From: Craurococcus roseus
Lineage (GTDB): Bacteria > Pseudomonadota > Alphaproteobacteria > Acetobacterales > Acetobacteraceae
Reading direction: 5' to 3'
Assembly: GCF_039523795.1 (NCBI RefSeq)
Contig: NZ_BAAAFZ010000019.1
Coordinates: 1-64,000 of the forward strand
Length of the DNA: 64,000 nucleotides
The notes under the pieces are model-generated. The model was not told the DNA's origin, searched no databases, and worked only from the letters and a program-made list of their open reading frames with translations. Shown piece by piece: positions 33,713 to 43,125 of the stretch. Both the position numbers and the translations under genes were made by a program. Positions within the stretch are counted from its first letter, which is position 1. The number at the start of each line of letters is the position of its first letter.

Positions 33713-34758
33713 GCCGGGCGGCGGTGCCCGGATTCGTCGGGCGAGAAGGCCGGGCCGGGCACGGACAGGTAGGCGATGCGCTTCGCTTCCTTGCGGCCGC
33801 GCGTCACCGTGTCGAGGACGAGGCCGCAGACGAAGGACAGGAAGGAGAGCAGCACCAGGCCCGTCGAGAGCACCGCCGTAGGCAGGCGGCGCACCAGCCC
33901 GGTCCGCAGGAACTCGGCCAGGACCGGCAGGAAGATGCCGATGCCCAGCAGCAGCAGCACGAGGCCGGCGATGCCGAAGAAGGTGAGGGGGCGTTCGCGC
34001 TGCACCAGGAGCGCGATGGTCTTCAGGATGCGGAAGCCGTCGCTGTAGGTCCGGAGCTTGCTTGTGGAGCCGGCCGGCCGCTCCTTGTAGGCGGTCTCCA
34101 CCTCGCCCACGGGCAGCATCAACTCCAGGGCGTGGACGGTGAACTCGGTTTCCGTCTCGAAGCCTTCCGCCAGGGCGGGGAAGCTCTTCACGAACCGGCG
34201 CGAGAAGGCGCGGTAGCCCGAGAGCATGTCGGTGATCCGGTCGCCGAAGACCCAGCGCACCATGCCGGTCAGCACCGCGTTGCCGAAGCGGTGCCCAGGG
34301 CGGTAGGCCTCCGTCGCCTCCGTGACGCGCACGCCGGTCACCATGTCCAGCCGCTCCTCGAAGAGGAGGCGCACCATCTCGGGCGCAGCGGAGGCGTCGT
34401 AGGTGTCGTCGCCGTCCACCAGCAGGTAGGCGTCGGCTTCGATGTCGGCGAACATGCGCCGGACCACGTGCCCCTTGCCCTGCAACGGCTCCGTCCGGAC
34501 CACGGCGCCGGCGGCGAGCGCCGCTTCGCGCGTCCCGTCGCGGCTGTTGTTGTCGTAGACGTAGACCGTGGCCCGCGGCAGCGCCGCCCGGAACGCCGCG
34601 ACCACGCGCGGGACCGCCACCGCCTCGTTGTAGCACGGCACGAGCACGGCGATCCTGGGCGGCGCGGAGGCGCCGCCACCCGCCGGCTCCCGCGGGGGCG
34701 TCGGGACCGGGGCGGCCGGCCCTGCGGGACGCGGCGCGTCCTGGAGCGTGTACGACAT
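33709..34758 (-). CDS. Polyprenyl-phosphate glycosyltransferase (GT2, DPM1-like) with two membrane spans
   Basis: 349 residues. A Pro/Ala-rich N-terminus (about 34 residues) precedes IAVLVPCYNEAVAVPRVVAA, YVYDNNSRDGT, the EPLQGKGHVVRRM loop, the DxD motif in LLVDGDDTYDA near 118, DMLSGYRAFSRRFVKSFP near 177-194 and FETETEFTVHALE. Two C-terminal membrane segments (near 256-283 and 292-314) resemble those of bactoprenol glucosyltransferases. Such enzymes move a sugar onto undecaprenyl phosphate, and a GtrA-type partner is encoded three genes upstream on the same strand. Role in surface-polysaccharide decoration is inferred from context. Confidence 0.87.
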   Translation of the reverse strand: MSYTLQDAPRPAGPAAPVPTPPREPAGGGASAPPRIAVLVPCYNEAVAVPRVVAAFRAALPRATVYVYDNNSRDGTREAALAAGAVVRTEPLQGKGHVVRRMFADIEADAYLLVDGDDTYDASAAPEMVRLLFEERLDMVTGVRVTEATEAYRPGHRFGNAVLTGMVRWVFGDRITDMLSGYRAFSRRFVKSFPALAEGFETETEFTVHALELMLPVGEVETAYKERPAGSTSKLRTYSDGFRILKTIALLVQRERPLTFFGIAGLVLLLLGIGIFLPVLAEFLRTGLVRRLPTAVLSTGLVLLSFLSFVCGLVLDTVTRGRKEAKRIAYLSVPGPAFSPDESGHRRPA

Positions 34759-34801
34759 GGTCAGCGGTCCCTGGCCGGGAAAGGTGCGGCCGGCGTCCGG
34801 G

Positions 34802-36328
34802 TCAGTGCGCGTTCTGCATGCGCGCCACGGCGAGCAGCGTCCGCACCAGGATCACGAAGTCCAGCCACAGCGACCACTTCTCGATGTACTCCAGGTCGCT
34901 GTCGAGCCGGAGCAGGAGCTTCTCCTCGGTGTCGGTCCGGCCGCGGTAGCCTCGCACCTGCGCCAAGCCGGTGAGGCCGGGCTTGACCCGGTGCCGCGCG
35001 GGGTAGCGGTCGGTGACGTCCTCGAACAGCGTGTCGCCTGCGCGCGTGCCAGGTGCGTGCGGCCTGGGGCCGATGAAGGACATCTCGCCCCGCAGCACGT
35101 TGAAGATCTGCGGCAGTTCGTCGAGGGATGTGCGGCGGAGGACGGCGCCGACGCGGGTGACGCGCGGGTCGCCCTCTTCCACCTGCCGCCGCACCTCGTG
35201 GTCCGCGAGCTCGTGGTACATGGTGCGGAATTTGAAGACGAAGAAATCCTTGTTGTTGAAGCCCGTCCGCCGCTGCCGGAACAGCACCGGGCCGGGGCTG
35301 TCCAGCCGCACCGCCAACGCGATCAGGGCCATCGGCACGGCCGCCACCGCCAGCGCGCCGAGCGCCAGAAGGTAGTCCTCGACCGTCTTGGCGGCGCCGG
35401 CCCAGCCGCGCATGGGCCGGTCGGCGAGGCGCAGCAGGCGGAGCCGGCCAACTTCCAGCCCGTCCTCAGGCCCGCCGTGGTAGGCGGCCAAGTCCGGCGC
35501 CAAGCGCAGGTCCACGGGATAGTCGGCGAAGGTGGCCTGCAACCGCGACAGCCGCTCCTCGGACGCCCAGGGAACGGTGAAGATCACCTGGTCCACCTCG
35601 CCGCGGCGGATCATGGCGCAGAGCGTTTGCAAGGAGCCGATCCGCGGCACGCCGCTGTGGCCCCGCTCCGCGTCCACCGCGTCGGGCGGGCGGTCGTCCA
35701 CGAGGCCGAGCAGCCGGAGGCTGCGGTCCTGCCGCGCCTGCATGGCGCCCACGAAGCGCGCCGCCTGCGGCCCGTCCCCGACCAGCACCGCCCGCTGCCG
35801 CGTCCGCTCCGCCGCGGCGCGGAGCGCTATGGAGGTCGCCGCGCGCCCCACCAGCAGCAGCGGCGCGCCGACCGCGAACCAGAGCAGCGCCGGCTCGACG
35901 GGTATGGCGTCGGTCGAGCCGAATGCTTGCGCCGCGAGCATCAGCGCGCCGATGGCGATCGCCAAGCCGGCGACCAGGTGCGCGGACGCGCGCCTGGTGC
36001 CGAACAGCGCGGCGTGCCCGTAGGCGCCCATCGCGCCGGCCGTGGCCGCGCAGACGGACGTGGCGAGGGCGATGAGGGCCGGCGCGGGCCGTCCCTCGGT
36101 ATCGGGCATCGAGGAGATGGCGACGCCGGCGGCGGCGGCCAGCGAGAGGTCCAGGAGGAGCACCGCGCCGATGAGGAGCCAGGGCGGCAGCGGGTCCGTC
36201 CCCGTCCACGCGCGCCGGCGGTCGAAGGAGCGGAACGGCACCGTCGGAGCGGGGCCAGTGCCGCCCCAACCGGCGCGGGCCACGGCCGGGGCCAGCCGCG
36301 CGTCTTTGTGGTGGGAGTCGGCCGGCAT
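34802..36328 (-). CDS. Undecaprenyl-phosphate sugar phosphotransferase (WcaJ/ExoY-like initiating transferase)
   Basis: Starts repeat-unit synthesis by moving a hexose-1-phosphate from a nucleotide sugar to undecaprenyl phosphate. 508 residues: four N-terminal membrane segments (about 46-165), a CoA-binding-like Rossmann domain (RQRAVLVGDGPQAARFVGAM near 190-210), a fifth hydrophobic segment near 326-346, and the PF02397 sugar-transferase domain with RRTGFNNKDFFVFKFRTMY, RTSLDELPQIFNVLRGEMSF, IGPRPH and HRVKPGLTGLAQVRGYRG. The start at ATG 36328 follows GGAAGG; ATG 36340, four codons earlier, has no ribosome-binding site. The gene shows that the cassette 32663-36890 makes an exopolysaccharide or capsule-like glycan, although no Wzx or Wzy is present. 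Confidence 0.9.
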   Translation of the reverse strand: MPADSHHKDARLAPAVARAGWGGTGPAPTVPFRSFDRRRAWTGTDPLPPWLLIGAVLLLDLSLAAAAGVAISSMPDTEGRPAPALIALATSVCAATAGAMGAYGHAALFGTRRASAHLVAGLAIAIGALMLAAQAFGSTDAIPVEPALLWFAVGAPLLLVGRAATSIALRAAAERTRQRAVLVGDGPQAARFVGAMQARQDRSLRLLGLVDDRPPDAVDAERGHSGVPRIGSLQTLCAMIRRGEVDQVIFTVPWASEERLSRLQATFADYPVDLRLAPDLAAYHGGPEDGLEVGRLRLLRLADRPMRGWAGAAKTVEDYLLALGALAVAAVPMALIALAVRLDSPGPVLFRQRRTGFNNKDFFVFKFRTMYHELADHEVRRQVEEGDPRVTRVGAVLRRTSLDELPQIFNVLRGEMSFIGPRPHAPGTRAGDTLFEDVTDRYPARHRVKPGLTGLAQVRGYRGRTDTEEKLLLRLDSDLEYIEKWSLWLDFVILVRTLLAVARMQNAH

Positions 36329-36413
36329 CAAACCTTCCATCTGGAGCTTGCGAATCCGCGGCCGGGGCATCGTCGGGACAAAAGCACCAGGACGGGCATC
36401 GTTCCACTGTCCA

Positions 36414-36890
36414 TCATTCGGCCACGGGCGCCGCGCCGTCGTACCGGCTACGGAACACATAGCGGCGCGACAGCACGAAGTTCCCGACCATACCGGCGAG
36501 CGACCCGGCCGCAACGGCCAGGACGGGCAGGTCACGCATCATCGGGACGCCGCTGATGAGCGCGGCGTAAGTGCCATAGTTGCATGCAAAACCAACCAAG
36601 TTGACGGCCAAAAACAAGCCCCAATCCCGCGTCACCGGACGGGAACGATCGGCGCCCCGAAAGGTCCAGCTGCGGTTGAGCGCGAAGGTGGTTGTCGCGG
36701 CGGCCACATAGGAGATGGCGCGGCCGAGCCACGGACCCGCGCCCGCCAACAAGCCCAAGGTGAGCACGCCCGCGTCGACCACGAAACCAACGGCACCCAC
36801 GACGCCGAACCGGATGATCTCCCCCGGCCACCGACGCCGCTCGGCGTTCATCACCGGCGCATGGCCGTGCCGTTGAAAAGCATCGCGCAA
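36414..36890 (-). CDS. GtrA family membrane protein
   Basis: Four-helix inner-membrane protein of 158 residues (145 if the ATG at 36851 is used). The GtrA pattern is clear: IIRFGVVGAVGFVVDAGVLT near 25-44, the conserved ISYVAAATTTFALNRSWTFRG near 59-79 with its FxxNRxWTF motif, LFLAVNLVGFACNYGTYAAL, and the final MVGNFVLSRRYVFRS. GtrA proteins are thought to flip undecaprenyl-linked glucose or to support DPM1-like transferases, which fits the GT2 three genes away. GGAGGG stands about 12 nt before the ATG at 36890, so I kept that start. The 210 nt to the divergent receptor gene at 37101 contain no recognisable gene. Confidence 0.88.
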   Translation of the reverse strand: MRDAFQRHGHAPVMNAERRRWPGEIIRFGVVGAVGFVVDAGVLTLGLLAGAGPWLGRAISYVAAATTTFALNRSWTFRGADRSRPVTRDWGLFLAVNLVGFACNYGTYAALISGVPMMRDLPVLAVAAGSLAGMVGNFVLSRRYVFRSRYDGAAPVAE

Positions 36891-37100
36891 TCCCGCCCTC
36901 CGACGATGGTTGGGTCCTTATGCATGCTTCGGCACATCGCACCAAGCACGGCACCATGACCGAATCGCGGCGCCGCTGAGACGAAAACGTGGGGGCGTGC
37001 CGCTGCGTGCCGGCGTTCGACGCCTTGGAGACCTGGCTTGCCGTGCGCGTCCATTCGCTTTACCTCACGAACTGTGATCCGAAAGATACAGGGGGCGGAC

Positions 37101-38699
37101 ATGCATCGACGTGACTTCCTGGCGGCGGGCGCCGCCGCCTCCGTGGCGTTGCCGGCCGGGCTCGCGCGGCCGAGTCTCGCCCAGCCCGCCGCCGGCAGGG
37201 TGCTCAAGTTCATCCCGCAATCGGACGTGGCCGTGGTGGACCCGATCGTCACGACGGCCTACGTCACCCGCAACCACGCCTACCTCATCTACGACACGCT
37301 TTTCGGCCTCGACGCCGACTTCAAGCCGCAACCGCAAATGGCCGAAGGCCACACGGTGGACGATGGCGGCCGCCGGGTTACGGTGACATTGCGCCCGGGA
37401 TTAAAGTTCCACGACGGCGAACCGGTGCGCGCCCGCGACGCCGTCGCCTCCATCAAGCGATGGGCGCAGCGCGACGCGATGGGCCAAGCGCTCATGGCCG
37501 CGACGGACGAGTTGGTGGCGGAGGACGACCGGCGCCTCGCGTTCCGGCTGAAGCGACCGTTCCCGCTGCTGCTGGACGCGCTGGCCAAGCCGAGTTCGCC
37601 GTGCTGCTTCATCATGCCGGAACGGATCGCGTCGACGGACGCCAGCACGCCGATCCGCGACATCATCGGCTCCGGGCCGTTCCGCTGGGTGGCGAACGAG
37701 CGCGTGCCCGGGAGCCGCATAGTCTATGCGCGCAACGCGGACTACGTGCCGCGGGAGGGCGGCTCCGCGCAGTGGACCTCCGGCCCGAAGCGGGTGAACT
37801 TCGACCGCGTCGAGTGGAATGTGATCCCCGACGCGTCCACCGCCGCCGCGGCCTTGCAGAGCGGCGAGGCGGACTGGTGGGAGCAGCCGAGCGCCGACCT
37901 GCTGCCGCTCCTGGGCCGGAACCGCAACATAGTGGTGGAGCAGTACGACCCGACGGGCCTGCTCGGGCTGCTCCGCTTCAACCACCTGCACCCGCCCTTC
38001 GACAACCCGGGCGTGCGGCGGGCGCTGCTCGGCGCGGTGCAGCAGTCGGACTACATGTCGGCGGTGATCGGCACCGACAACAGCCTGTGGCGCGACAAGG
38101 TCGGATTCTTCCCGCCCGGCACGCCGATGGCGAGCGAGAACGGGCTGGAGGCGCTGGCCTCGCCGCGCGACATGGAGAAGGTGAAGCGCGACCTCGCGGC
38201 GGCGGGCTACAAGAACGAGAAGGTGGTGGTGATCGCCGCGTCCGACTTCCCGACCTTGAACGCCTTGGCGCAGGTCGGCCGGGACATGCTGACGCGCGCG
38301 GGCATGAACGTGGAATACATCTCGACTGATTGGGGCAGCGTGGTGCAGCGGCGCGCCAGCCGCGAGGCGCCGGAGAAGGGCGGCTGGAGCGCCTTCTTCA
38401 CCTTCTTCTCCGGGCTCGACTTCTTCACGCCCGCATCGCACCTCGCGCTGCGCGGGAACGGCACCAACGCCTGGTTCGGCTGGCCCACCCTGCCGAAGCT
38501 GGAGGAGCTGCGCACCGCTTGGCTGGAGGCGCCGGACCAGGCGGCGCAGCAAAAGATCGCGGCCGAGATCCAGACCCAGGCGTTCCAGGACGTGCCGTAC
38601 CTGCCGGTGGGGCAGTACTTCCAGCCCTGGGCCTACCGCCGCGGCATCAACGGCGTACTGAAGGGGCTGCCGATGTTCTGGAACGTGCAGCGGGCGTGA
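37101..38699 (+). CDS. ABC transporter substrate-binding protein, peptide/nickel family (SBP5), paralogue 1 of 5
   Basis: Periplasmic receptor of 532 residues, cluster C/SBP_bac_5 family. It has a twin-arginine-type leader (MHRRDFLAAGAAASVALPAG, about 1-20), then a two-lobed domain with VDPIVTTAYVTRNHAYLIYDT, GLKFHDGEPVRARDAVASIK near 113-132, IIGSGPFRW, LRFNHLHPPFDNPGVRRAL near 293 and the closing LPMFWNVQ. GGGGGCGG precedes the ATG by 3-4 nt. The motifs are shared with the four receptors downstream at 39926, 41536, 43122 and 44893, showing recent duplication. It is separated from them by an SDR gene. Ligand unknown: peptides, amides or amino-sugar compounds are all possible in this family. 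Confidence 0.9.
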   Translation: MHRRDFLAAGAAASVALPAGLARPSLAQPAAGRVLKFIPQSDVAVVDPIVTTAYVTRNHAYLIYDTLFGLDADFKPQPQMAEGHTVDDGGRRVTVTLRPGLKFHDGEPVRARDAVASIKRWAQRDAMGQALMAATDELVAEDDRRLAFRLKRPFPLLLDALAKPSSPCCFIMPERIASTDASTPIRDIIGSGPFRWVANERVPGSRIVYARNADYVPREGGSAQWTSGPKRVNFDRVEWNVIPDASTAAAALQSGEADWWEQPSADLLPLLGRNRNIVVEQYDPTGLLGLLRFNHLHPPFDNPGVRRALLGAVQQSDYMSAVIGTDNSLWRDKVGFFPPGTPMASENGLEALASPRDMEKVKRDLAAAGYKNEKVVVIAASDFPTLNALAQVGRDMLTRAGMNVEYISTDWGSVVQRRASREAPEKGGWSAFFTFFSGLDFFTPASHLALRGNGTNAWFGWPTLPKLEELRTAWLEAPDQAAQQKIAAEIQTQAFQDVPYLPVGQYFQPWAYRRGINGVLKGLPMFWNVQRA

Positions 38700-38798
38700 C
38701 GGAACCGCCGCGCGGGCGGCGGCCGCAACAGGAGCGTCCCCACTGCGTTCTCGTGCCCGCGCCGTCGTAGCCATCGCCGGCGGCCAAGGGGCGCGACC

Positions 38799-39842
38799 AT
38801 GCAAGACGAAGCCGACGACCCGCCATCCGCCGTTCCGCCACCGCCCGAGGAAGCGCTAGAATCGGGCGGAGGCGGACGCCGCACCGTGTTCGTGGCGCTC
38901 GGCGCGGCGGCCGGGCTGGCGGGCCTCACCGCGGGCTGCGCCACGCCGCCGCTCAGCGCCGCCGCCAATCCGTCGGTACCCGGCGCCCCCGCGCCGCGCG
39001 GGCGGCTGGAAGGGCAATCGGTGCTGGTGACGGGCGCGGCGCGGGGCATCGGCCGGGCCGTGTGCCTCGCCGCGGCGCGCGAGGGTGCGGACGTGCTCGG
39101 CTTCGACATCGCCGGCCCGGCCAGCCGCCACGTCGGCAACGCCCCCGCGACGCCGGCGGACCTCGCCGAAACCGGGCGGCTCGTGCAGTCCCTCGGCCGG
39201 CGCTTCCTCGCCGTGCAGGGCGACGTGCGGAGCCGCCCGGCGCTCGCGCGCGCGGTGGACCAGGCCGTGGGCGCCTTCGGCAAGCTGGACGGCGTGGTCG
39301 CCAACGCGGGCATCATGGTCCCCGACGGCCTCGCCGAGGTGAGCGACGAGGGCTGGCGCGACGTGGTGGACATCAACCTCACGGGCACCGCCAACACCTT
39401 CCGCGCCGCCATCCCGGCCATGTCCGCGCGCCGGCGCGGGCGCATGGTGGCCATCGCCTCCGTGCTGGGGCGCATGGGGGCGCCCATCGCGCCGCAGTAC
39501 AACGCTTCCAAGTGGGGCGTGATCGGGCTGGTGAAGTCGGCGGCGATGGAACTCGGCGGCCGGGGCATCGCGGTCAACGCGGTGTCGCCCACGGGCGTCA
39601 ACACCACCCTGCTCCGCAACCCGCGCCAGTACGCGGCGGTGACGCCGCGCTTCGTGCCGGGGCGGGTGCCGGAAGCGGTGGCCGCGACCGCGTCCCGCAA
39701 CCTGCACCCGCTGGGCGTGCCCTGGGTGGAGCCGGAGGACGTGGCTTCCGTGGTGGTGTTCCTGCTGTCGGACGAGGCACGCTACGTCAGCGGCGCCTCC
39801 TTCGACGTCACCGCCGGGCTGGGCGCCATCTACACCGCCTGA
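38799..39842 (+). CDS. SDR-family oxidoreductase with an N-terminal export-like segment
   Basis: 347-residue short-chain dehydrogenase. The Rossmann motif TGAARGIGRAVC lies near 77, VANAGIM near 166, the catalytic Ser in IASVLG and Tyr-Lys in QYNASKWG near 233, so the enzyme should be active with NAD(P). Unusually, about 70 residues precede the domain: an acidic Pro-rich start, GGGGRRTVFVALGAAAGLAG (about 23-42) and a lipobox-like LTAGC at about 43-47. This looks like a Tat/lipoprotein signal, although SDR enzymes normally work in the cytoplasm. It is inserted between two receptor paralogues, 99 nt after the first and 83 nt before the second. Oxidation of a transported compound is inference. 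Confidence 0.85.
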   Translation: MQDEADDPPSAVPPPPEEALESGGGGRRTVFVALGAAAGLAGLTAGCATPPLSAAANPSVPGAPAPRGRLEGQSVLVTGAARGIGRAVCLAAAREGADVLGFDIAGPASRHVGNAPATPADLAETGRLVQSLGRRFLAVQGDVRSRPALARAVDQAVGAFGKLDGVVANAGIMVPDGLAEVSDEGWRDVVDINLTGTANTFRAAIPAMSARRRGRMVAIASVLGRMGAPIAPQYNASKWGVIGLVKSAAMELGGRGIAVNAVSPTGVNTTLLRNPRQYAAVTPRFVPGRVPEAVAATASRNLHPLGVPWVEPEDVASVVVFLLSDEARYVSGASFDVTAGLGAIYTA

Positions 39843-39925
39843 CCGGGCGGCTTGCCGCGCGACCCGGTTTGCCTTTCCATCCCGGCAACGGGCGCCGCGA
39901 GCGGACGCCCCCCGGGAGATGGGAC

Positions 39926-41518
39926 ATGCAGCGTCGAGCCTTGCTCGCCTCCGCCGCAGCCGCGACCGCCGCCGCCGGCCTGCCGCGCTTCGCCGTCGGC
40001 CAGCCGGCCGGGGCGCGGACCCTGCGCATGGTGCCGCAGGCCAACCTCACCAGCATCGACCCGATCTGGACCACGGCGAACATCACCAGGAACCACGGGT
40101 TCATGGTGTACGACACGCTGTTCGGCATGGACGCCGGGTTCCGCGCCCAACCGCAGATGGCCGAGTGGGCGCGCACGGAGGAGGACGGCCGCGCCGTCAC
40201 CATCGCCTTGCGGACGGGGCTGAAGTTCCACGACGGCGAGCCGGTGCGGGCGGCTGATTGCGTGGCGAGCATACGGCGCTGGATGAAGCGCAACCCCACC
40301 GGCCAGAAGCTCGAGTCGGTGGTGGACAGCCTGGAAGCGCTGGACGACCGCTCCTTCCGCTTCCGGTTGAAGCGACCCTTCCCGATGCTGATCAAGGGCC
40401 TCGCCAGCCCGACCAACCCGGTCTGCTTCGTGATGCCGGAGCGGGTGGCGCGCACCGACCCGTTCCAGCAGATCCGCGACGCGACCGGCTCCGGCCCGTT
40501 CCGCTTCAAGGCGGACGAGTTCAACTCCGGCAGCCTCGTGGTGTACGAGCGCAACCCGGATTACGTGCCGGTGCCGAACGGCGAACCGAGCCTCACCGCG
40601 GGGCCGAAGGTGGCGCGCTTCGACCGCGTCGAGTGGCGCATCATCACCGACGCGGCGACCTCGGCCGCCGCGCTGCAATCGGGCGAGATCGACTGGTTCG
40701 AGCAGCCGCCGCCGGAGATCCAGGAGCTGCTGAAGCGCAACCGGCAGATCGCCATCGAGCGGATCGACCCGCTGCCGCTCACCGGCATCCTGCGCTTCAA
40801 CCACCTGCACCCGCCCTTCGACGACAAGCGCATGCGCCAGGCGCTGCTGCCGGCGGTGGATCAGGCCGACTACATGGCGGCGGTCGTCGGCGCCGATCCT
40901 TCGCTCTACGTCACGGGCGTCGGCTTCTTCACGCCGGGTACGCCGATGGCGTCCGACGCCGCGCTCGGGCCGCTGACGGGGCCGCGCAGCATCGACCGGG
41001 CGAAAGCCCTGCTGCGCGAGGCCAGCTACGCGAACCAGCCGATCCGCCTGATAGGGCCGACCGACATCCTGGCGCCCGCGGCCATGACCCAGGTGGGCGC
41101 CGACATGTTCCGCCGCCTCGGCGTCAACCTCGACGCGGCGCTCACCGACTGGGGCACGGTGGTGCAGCGGCGCACCTCGCGCGAGCCGGTGGAGCGGGGC
41201 GGCTGGAGCGTGCTCTACACCGCCTTCTCGTCCTTCGAGTTCCTCGATCCGGCGGCGCACACGCCGCTCCGCGGCAACGGCACCGCGGCTTGGCCGGGCT
41301 GGCCCACCGTCCCGCGGCTGGAGGAACTGCGCGACGCTTGGTTCGACGCGCCGGACACGGAGGCGCAGCAGCGCATCTGCCGGGAGATGCAGGAGGTGGC
41401 GATGGACGAGCTGCCCTACATCCCGGTCGGCGCCTACGTCTCCAACACGGCGCTGCGGCGGAACCTGCAAGGCCGGGTGCCGGGCTTCGCCATCTTCTGG
41501 AACATCGGCCGCGCGTGA
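39926..41518 (+). CDS. ABC transporter substrate-binding protein (SBP5), paralogue 2 of 5
   Basis: 530 residues with an RR-type leader (MQRRALLASAAAATAAAGLP) and the family domain: MVPQANLTSIDPIWTTANIT near 35-54, GLKFHDGEPVRAADCVAS near 104, MPERVARTDPFQQIRDATGS near 170-189, DWFEQPPPEIQELLKRN, LRFNHLHPPFDDKRMRQAL and a C-terminal AIFWNIGRA. The residues lining the presumed binding cleft differ from paralogue 1 (FEQPPPEIQ versus WEQPSADLL), which suggests a different ligand. Start ATG 39926 follows CCCGGGAGATGGG. It is followed 17 nt later by paralogue 3. Confidence 0.9.
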   Translation: MQRRALLASAAAATAAAGLPRFAVGQPAGARTLRMVPQANLTSIDPIWTTANITRNHGFMVYDTLFGMDAGFRAQPQMAEWARTEEDGRAVTIALRTGLKFHDGEPVRAADCVASIRRWMKRNPTGQKLESVVDSLEALDDRSFRFRLKRPFPMLIKGLASPTNPVCFVMPERVARTDPFQQIRDATGSGPFRFKADEFNSGSLVVYERNPDYVPVPNGEPSLTAGPKVARFDRVEWRIITDAATSAAALQSGEIDWFEQPPPEIQELLKRNRQIAIERIDPLPLTGILRFNHLHPPFDDKRMRQALLPAVDQADYMAAVVGADPSLYVTGVGFFTPGTPMASDAALGPLTGPRSIDRAKALLREASYANQPIRLIGPTDILAPAAMTQVGADMFRRLGVNLDAALTDWGTVVQRRTSREPVERGGWSVLYTAFSSFEFLDPAAHTPLRGNGTAAWPGWPTVPRLEELRDAWFDAPDTEAQQRICREMQEVAMDELPYIPVGAYVSNTALRRNLQGRVPGFAIFWNIGRA

Positions 41519-41535
41519 TGAGGAGGGGACTGGCC

Positions 41536-43125
41536 ATGGAACGACGCAGCCTGATCCGCGGCGCCGGCGCGGCCGCCCTGGCCGGGGCGCTGCCCGCGGC
41601 GCCGGCGCTCTCCCAAGGCGCGGCGGCGCGGACGCTCCGGGTGGTGCCGCAGGCCAATCTCACCAGCCTCGACCCGGTGTGGACCACGGCCGTCGTCACC
41701 CGCAACCACGGCTTCATGGTCTACGACCAGCTCTGCGCCCAGGACGCCGCGGGCGGGATCAAGCCGCAGATGGCGGAAGGCTGGACCACGGAGAACGAGG
41801 GGCGCGACACCGCCTTCACCCTGCGCACGGGCCTGAAGTTCCACGACGGCGAGCCGGTGCGGGCGGCGGATTGCGTCGCCTCCATCAAGCGGTGGGCGGC
41901 GCGGGACGTCTTCGCCCAGGTGATGTGGCAGCGGGTGGACGCGGTGGAGGCGCTGGACGACCGGCGCTTCCGGGTGCGCCTCAAGCAGCGCTTCCCGGGG
42001 CTGCTGCTCGCGCTCGGCCAGACGCAGTTCCCCTGCTTCATCATGCCGGAGCGCGTGGCCGCGACCGACCCGTTCCAGCAGACGCGGGAGGCGATCGGCT
42101 CCGGCCCCTTCCGTTTCGTGCGCGACGAGTGGAACCCCGGCCAGCGCGCCGTGTGGGCGCGCAACGACGCCTACGTGCCGCGGCAAGAGCCGGTTGACGG
42201 CCTGGCCGGCGGCCGCGCGCCCAAGATCGAGCGCGTGGAGTGGACGATCATCACCGACCCGGCCACGGCGGCCAACGCCATGGTGACGGGCGAGCAGGAC
42301 TACTGGGAATACCCGCTGCACGACCTGCTGCCGCTGCTCCGGCGCTCGCGCGACGTGGTGGTCCAGCAGCGGCTGACAGAGGGCACCTACGGCATCTGCC
42401 GCTTCAACCACCTGCACCCGCCCTTCGACAACCCCGGCGTGCGCCGCGCCGTGGCGATGGCGGTGGACCAGCGGAACTACATGCGCGCCGTCGCCGGCAA
42501 CGAGAAGGACGGCTGGGAGGCCTGCGAGGGAGTCTTCACCTGCGGCACCCCGCTCGCCAACGAGGCGGGCAGCGAGATCCTGAAGATCCGGAACATCGAG
42601 CGCGCCAAGGCGGCGCTGCGCGAGGCCGGGTACGCAGGACAGCGCGTGGTGCTGATCGCGCCCGGCGACTACCCGCAGATCAACGCCTTGTCGCTGGTGA
42701 CGGCGGACCTGCTGCAACGGCTCGGCATGAACCTGGAAGTGGTCTCGACGGACTGGGGCACGCTGGTGCAGCGCCGGGCGAGCAAGGAGCCGGTGGAGCG
42801 TGGCGGCTGGAGCATGATCCACACCACCTCCTCCGGGCAGACCCTGACCCTGCCGGTGTTCCACCTCTTCCTGCGCGCCAACGGCCCGAACGCCTGGTTC
42901 GGCTGGCCGCAGGACGATGAGATAGAGCGGCTCCGCGCCGCTTGGCTCGACGCCGAGGACGCGGCCGATTCGCGCCGCATCGCCGAGGCGTTGAACCGCC
43001 GCGCCATGGAGGTGCTGCCTTACATCCCGCTCGGATTCTACTGGCAGCCGAGCGCGTGGCGGCGGAACGTCACCGGCGCCTTCCGCGCCCCGGCGACGGT
43101 GTTTTGGAACATGGGCAAGGCATGA
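41536..43125 (+). CDS. ABC transporter substrate-binding protein (SBP5), paralogue 3 of 5
   Basis: 529 residues with the leader [20 protein letters not shown] and the same domain as its neighbours: VVPQANLTSLDPVWTTAVVT near 37, GLKFHDGEPVRAADCVASIK near 103, MPERVAATDPFQQTREAIGS, DYWEYPLHDLLPLLRRS, CRFNHLHPPFDNPGVRRAV and PATVFWNMGKA at the end. Its cleft motif DYWEYPLHD departs from the DWWEQP seen in paralogues 1 and 4. The in-frame ATG at 41518 overlaps the previous stop, but GAGGAGGGG lies before 41536, giving a leader that begins MERR like its paralogues. Its stop overlaps the ATG of paralogue 4. Confidence 0.9.
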   Translation: MERRSLIRGAGAAALAGALPAAPALSQGAAARTLRVVPQANLTSLDPVWTTAVVTRNHGFMVYDQLCAQDAAGGIKPQMAEGWTTENEGRDTAFTLRTGLKFHDGEPVRAADCVASIKRWAARDVFAQVMWQRVDAVEALDDRRFRVRLKQRFPGLLLALGQTQFPCFIMPERVAATDPFQQTREAIGSGPFRFVRDEWNPGQRAVWARNDAYVPRQEPVDGLAGGRAPKIERVEWTIITDPATAANAMVTGEQDYWEYPLHDLLPLLRRSRDVVVQQRLTEGTYGICRFNHLHPPFDNPGVRRAVAMAVDQRNYMRAVAGNEKDGWEACEGVFTCGTPLANEAGSEILKIRNIERAKAALREAGYAGQRVVLIAPGDYPQINALSLVTADLLQRLGMNLEVVSTDWGTLVQRRASKEPVERGGWSMIHTTSSGQTLTLPVFHLFLRANGPNAWFGWPQDDEIERLRAAWLDAEDAADSRRIAEALNRRAMEVLPYIPLGFYWQPSAWRRNVTGAFRAPATVFWNMGKA

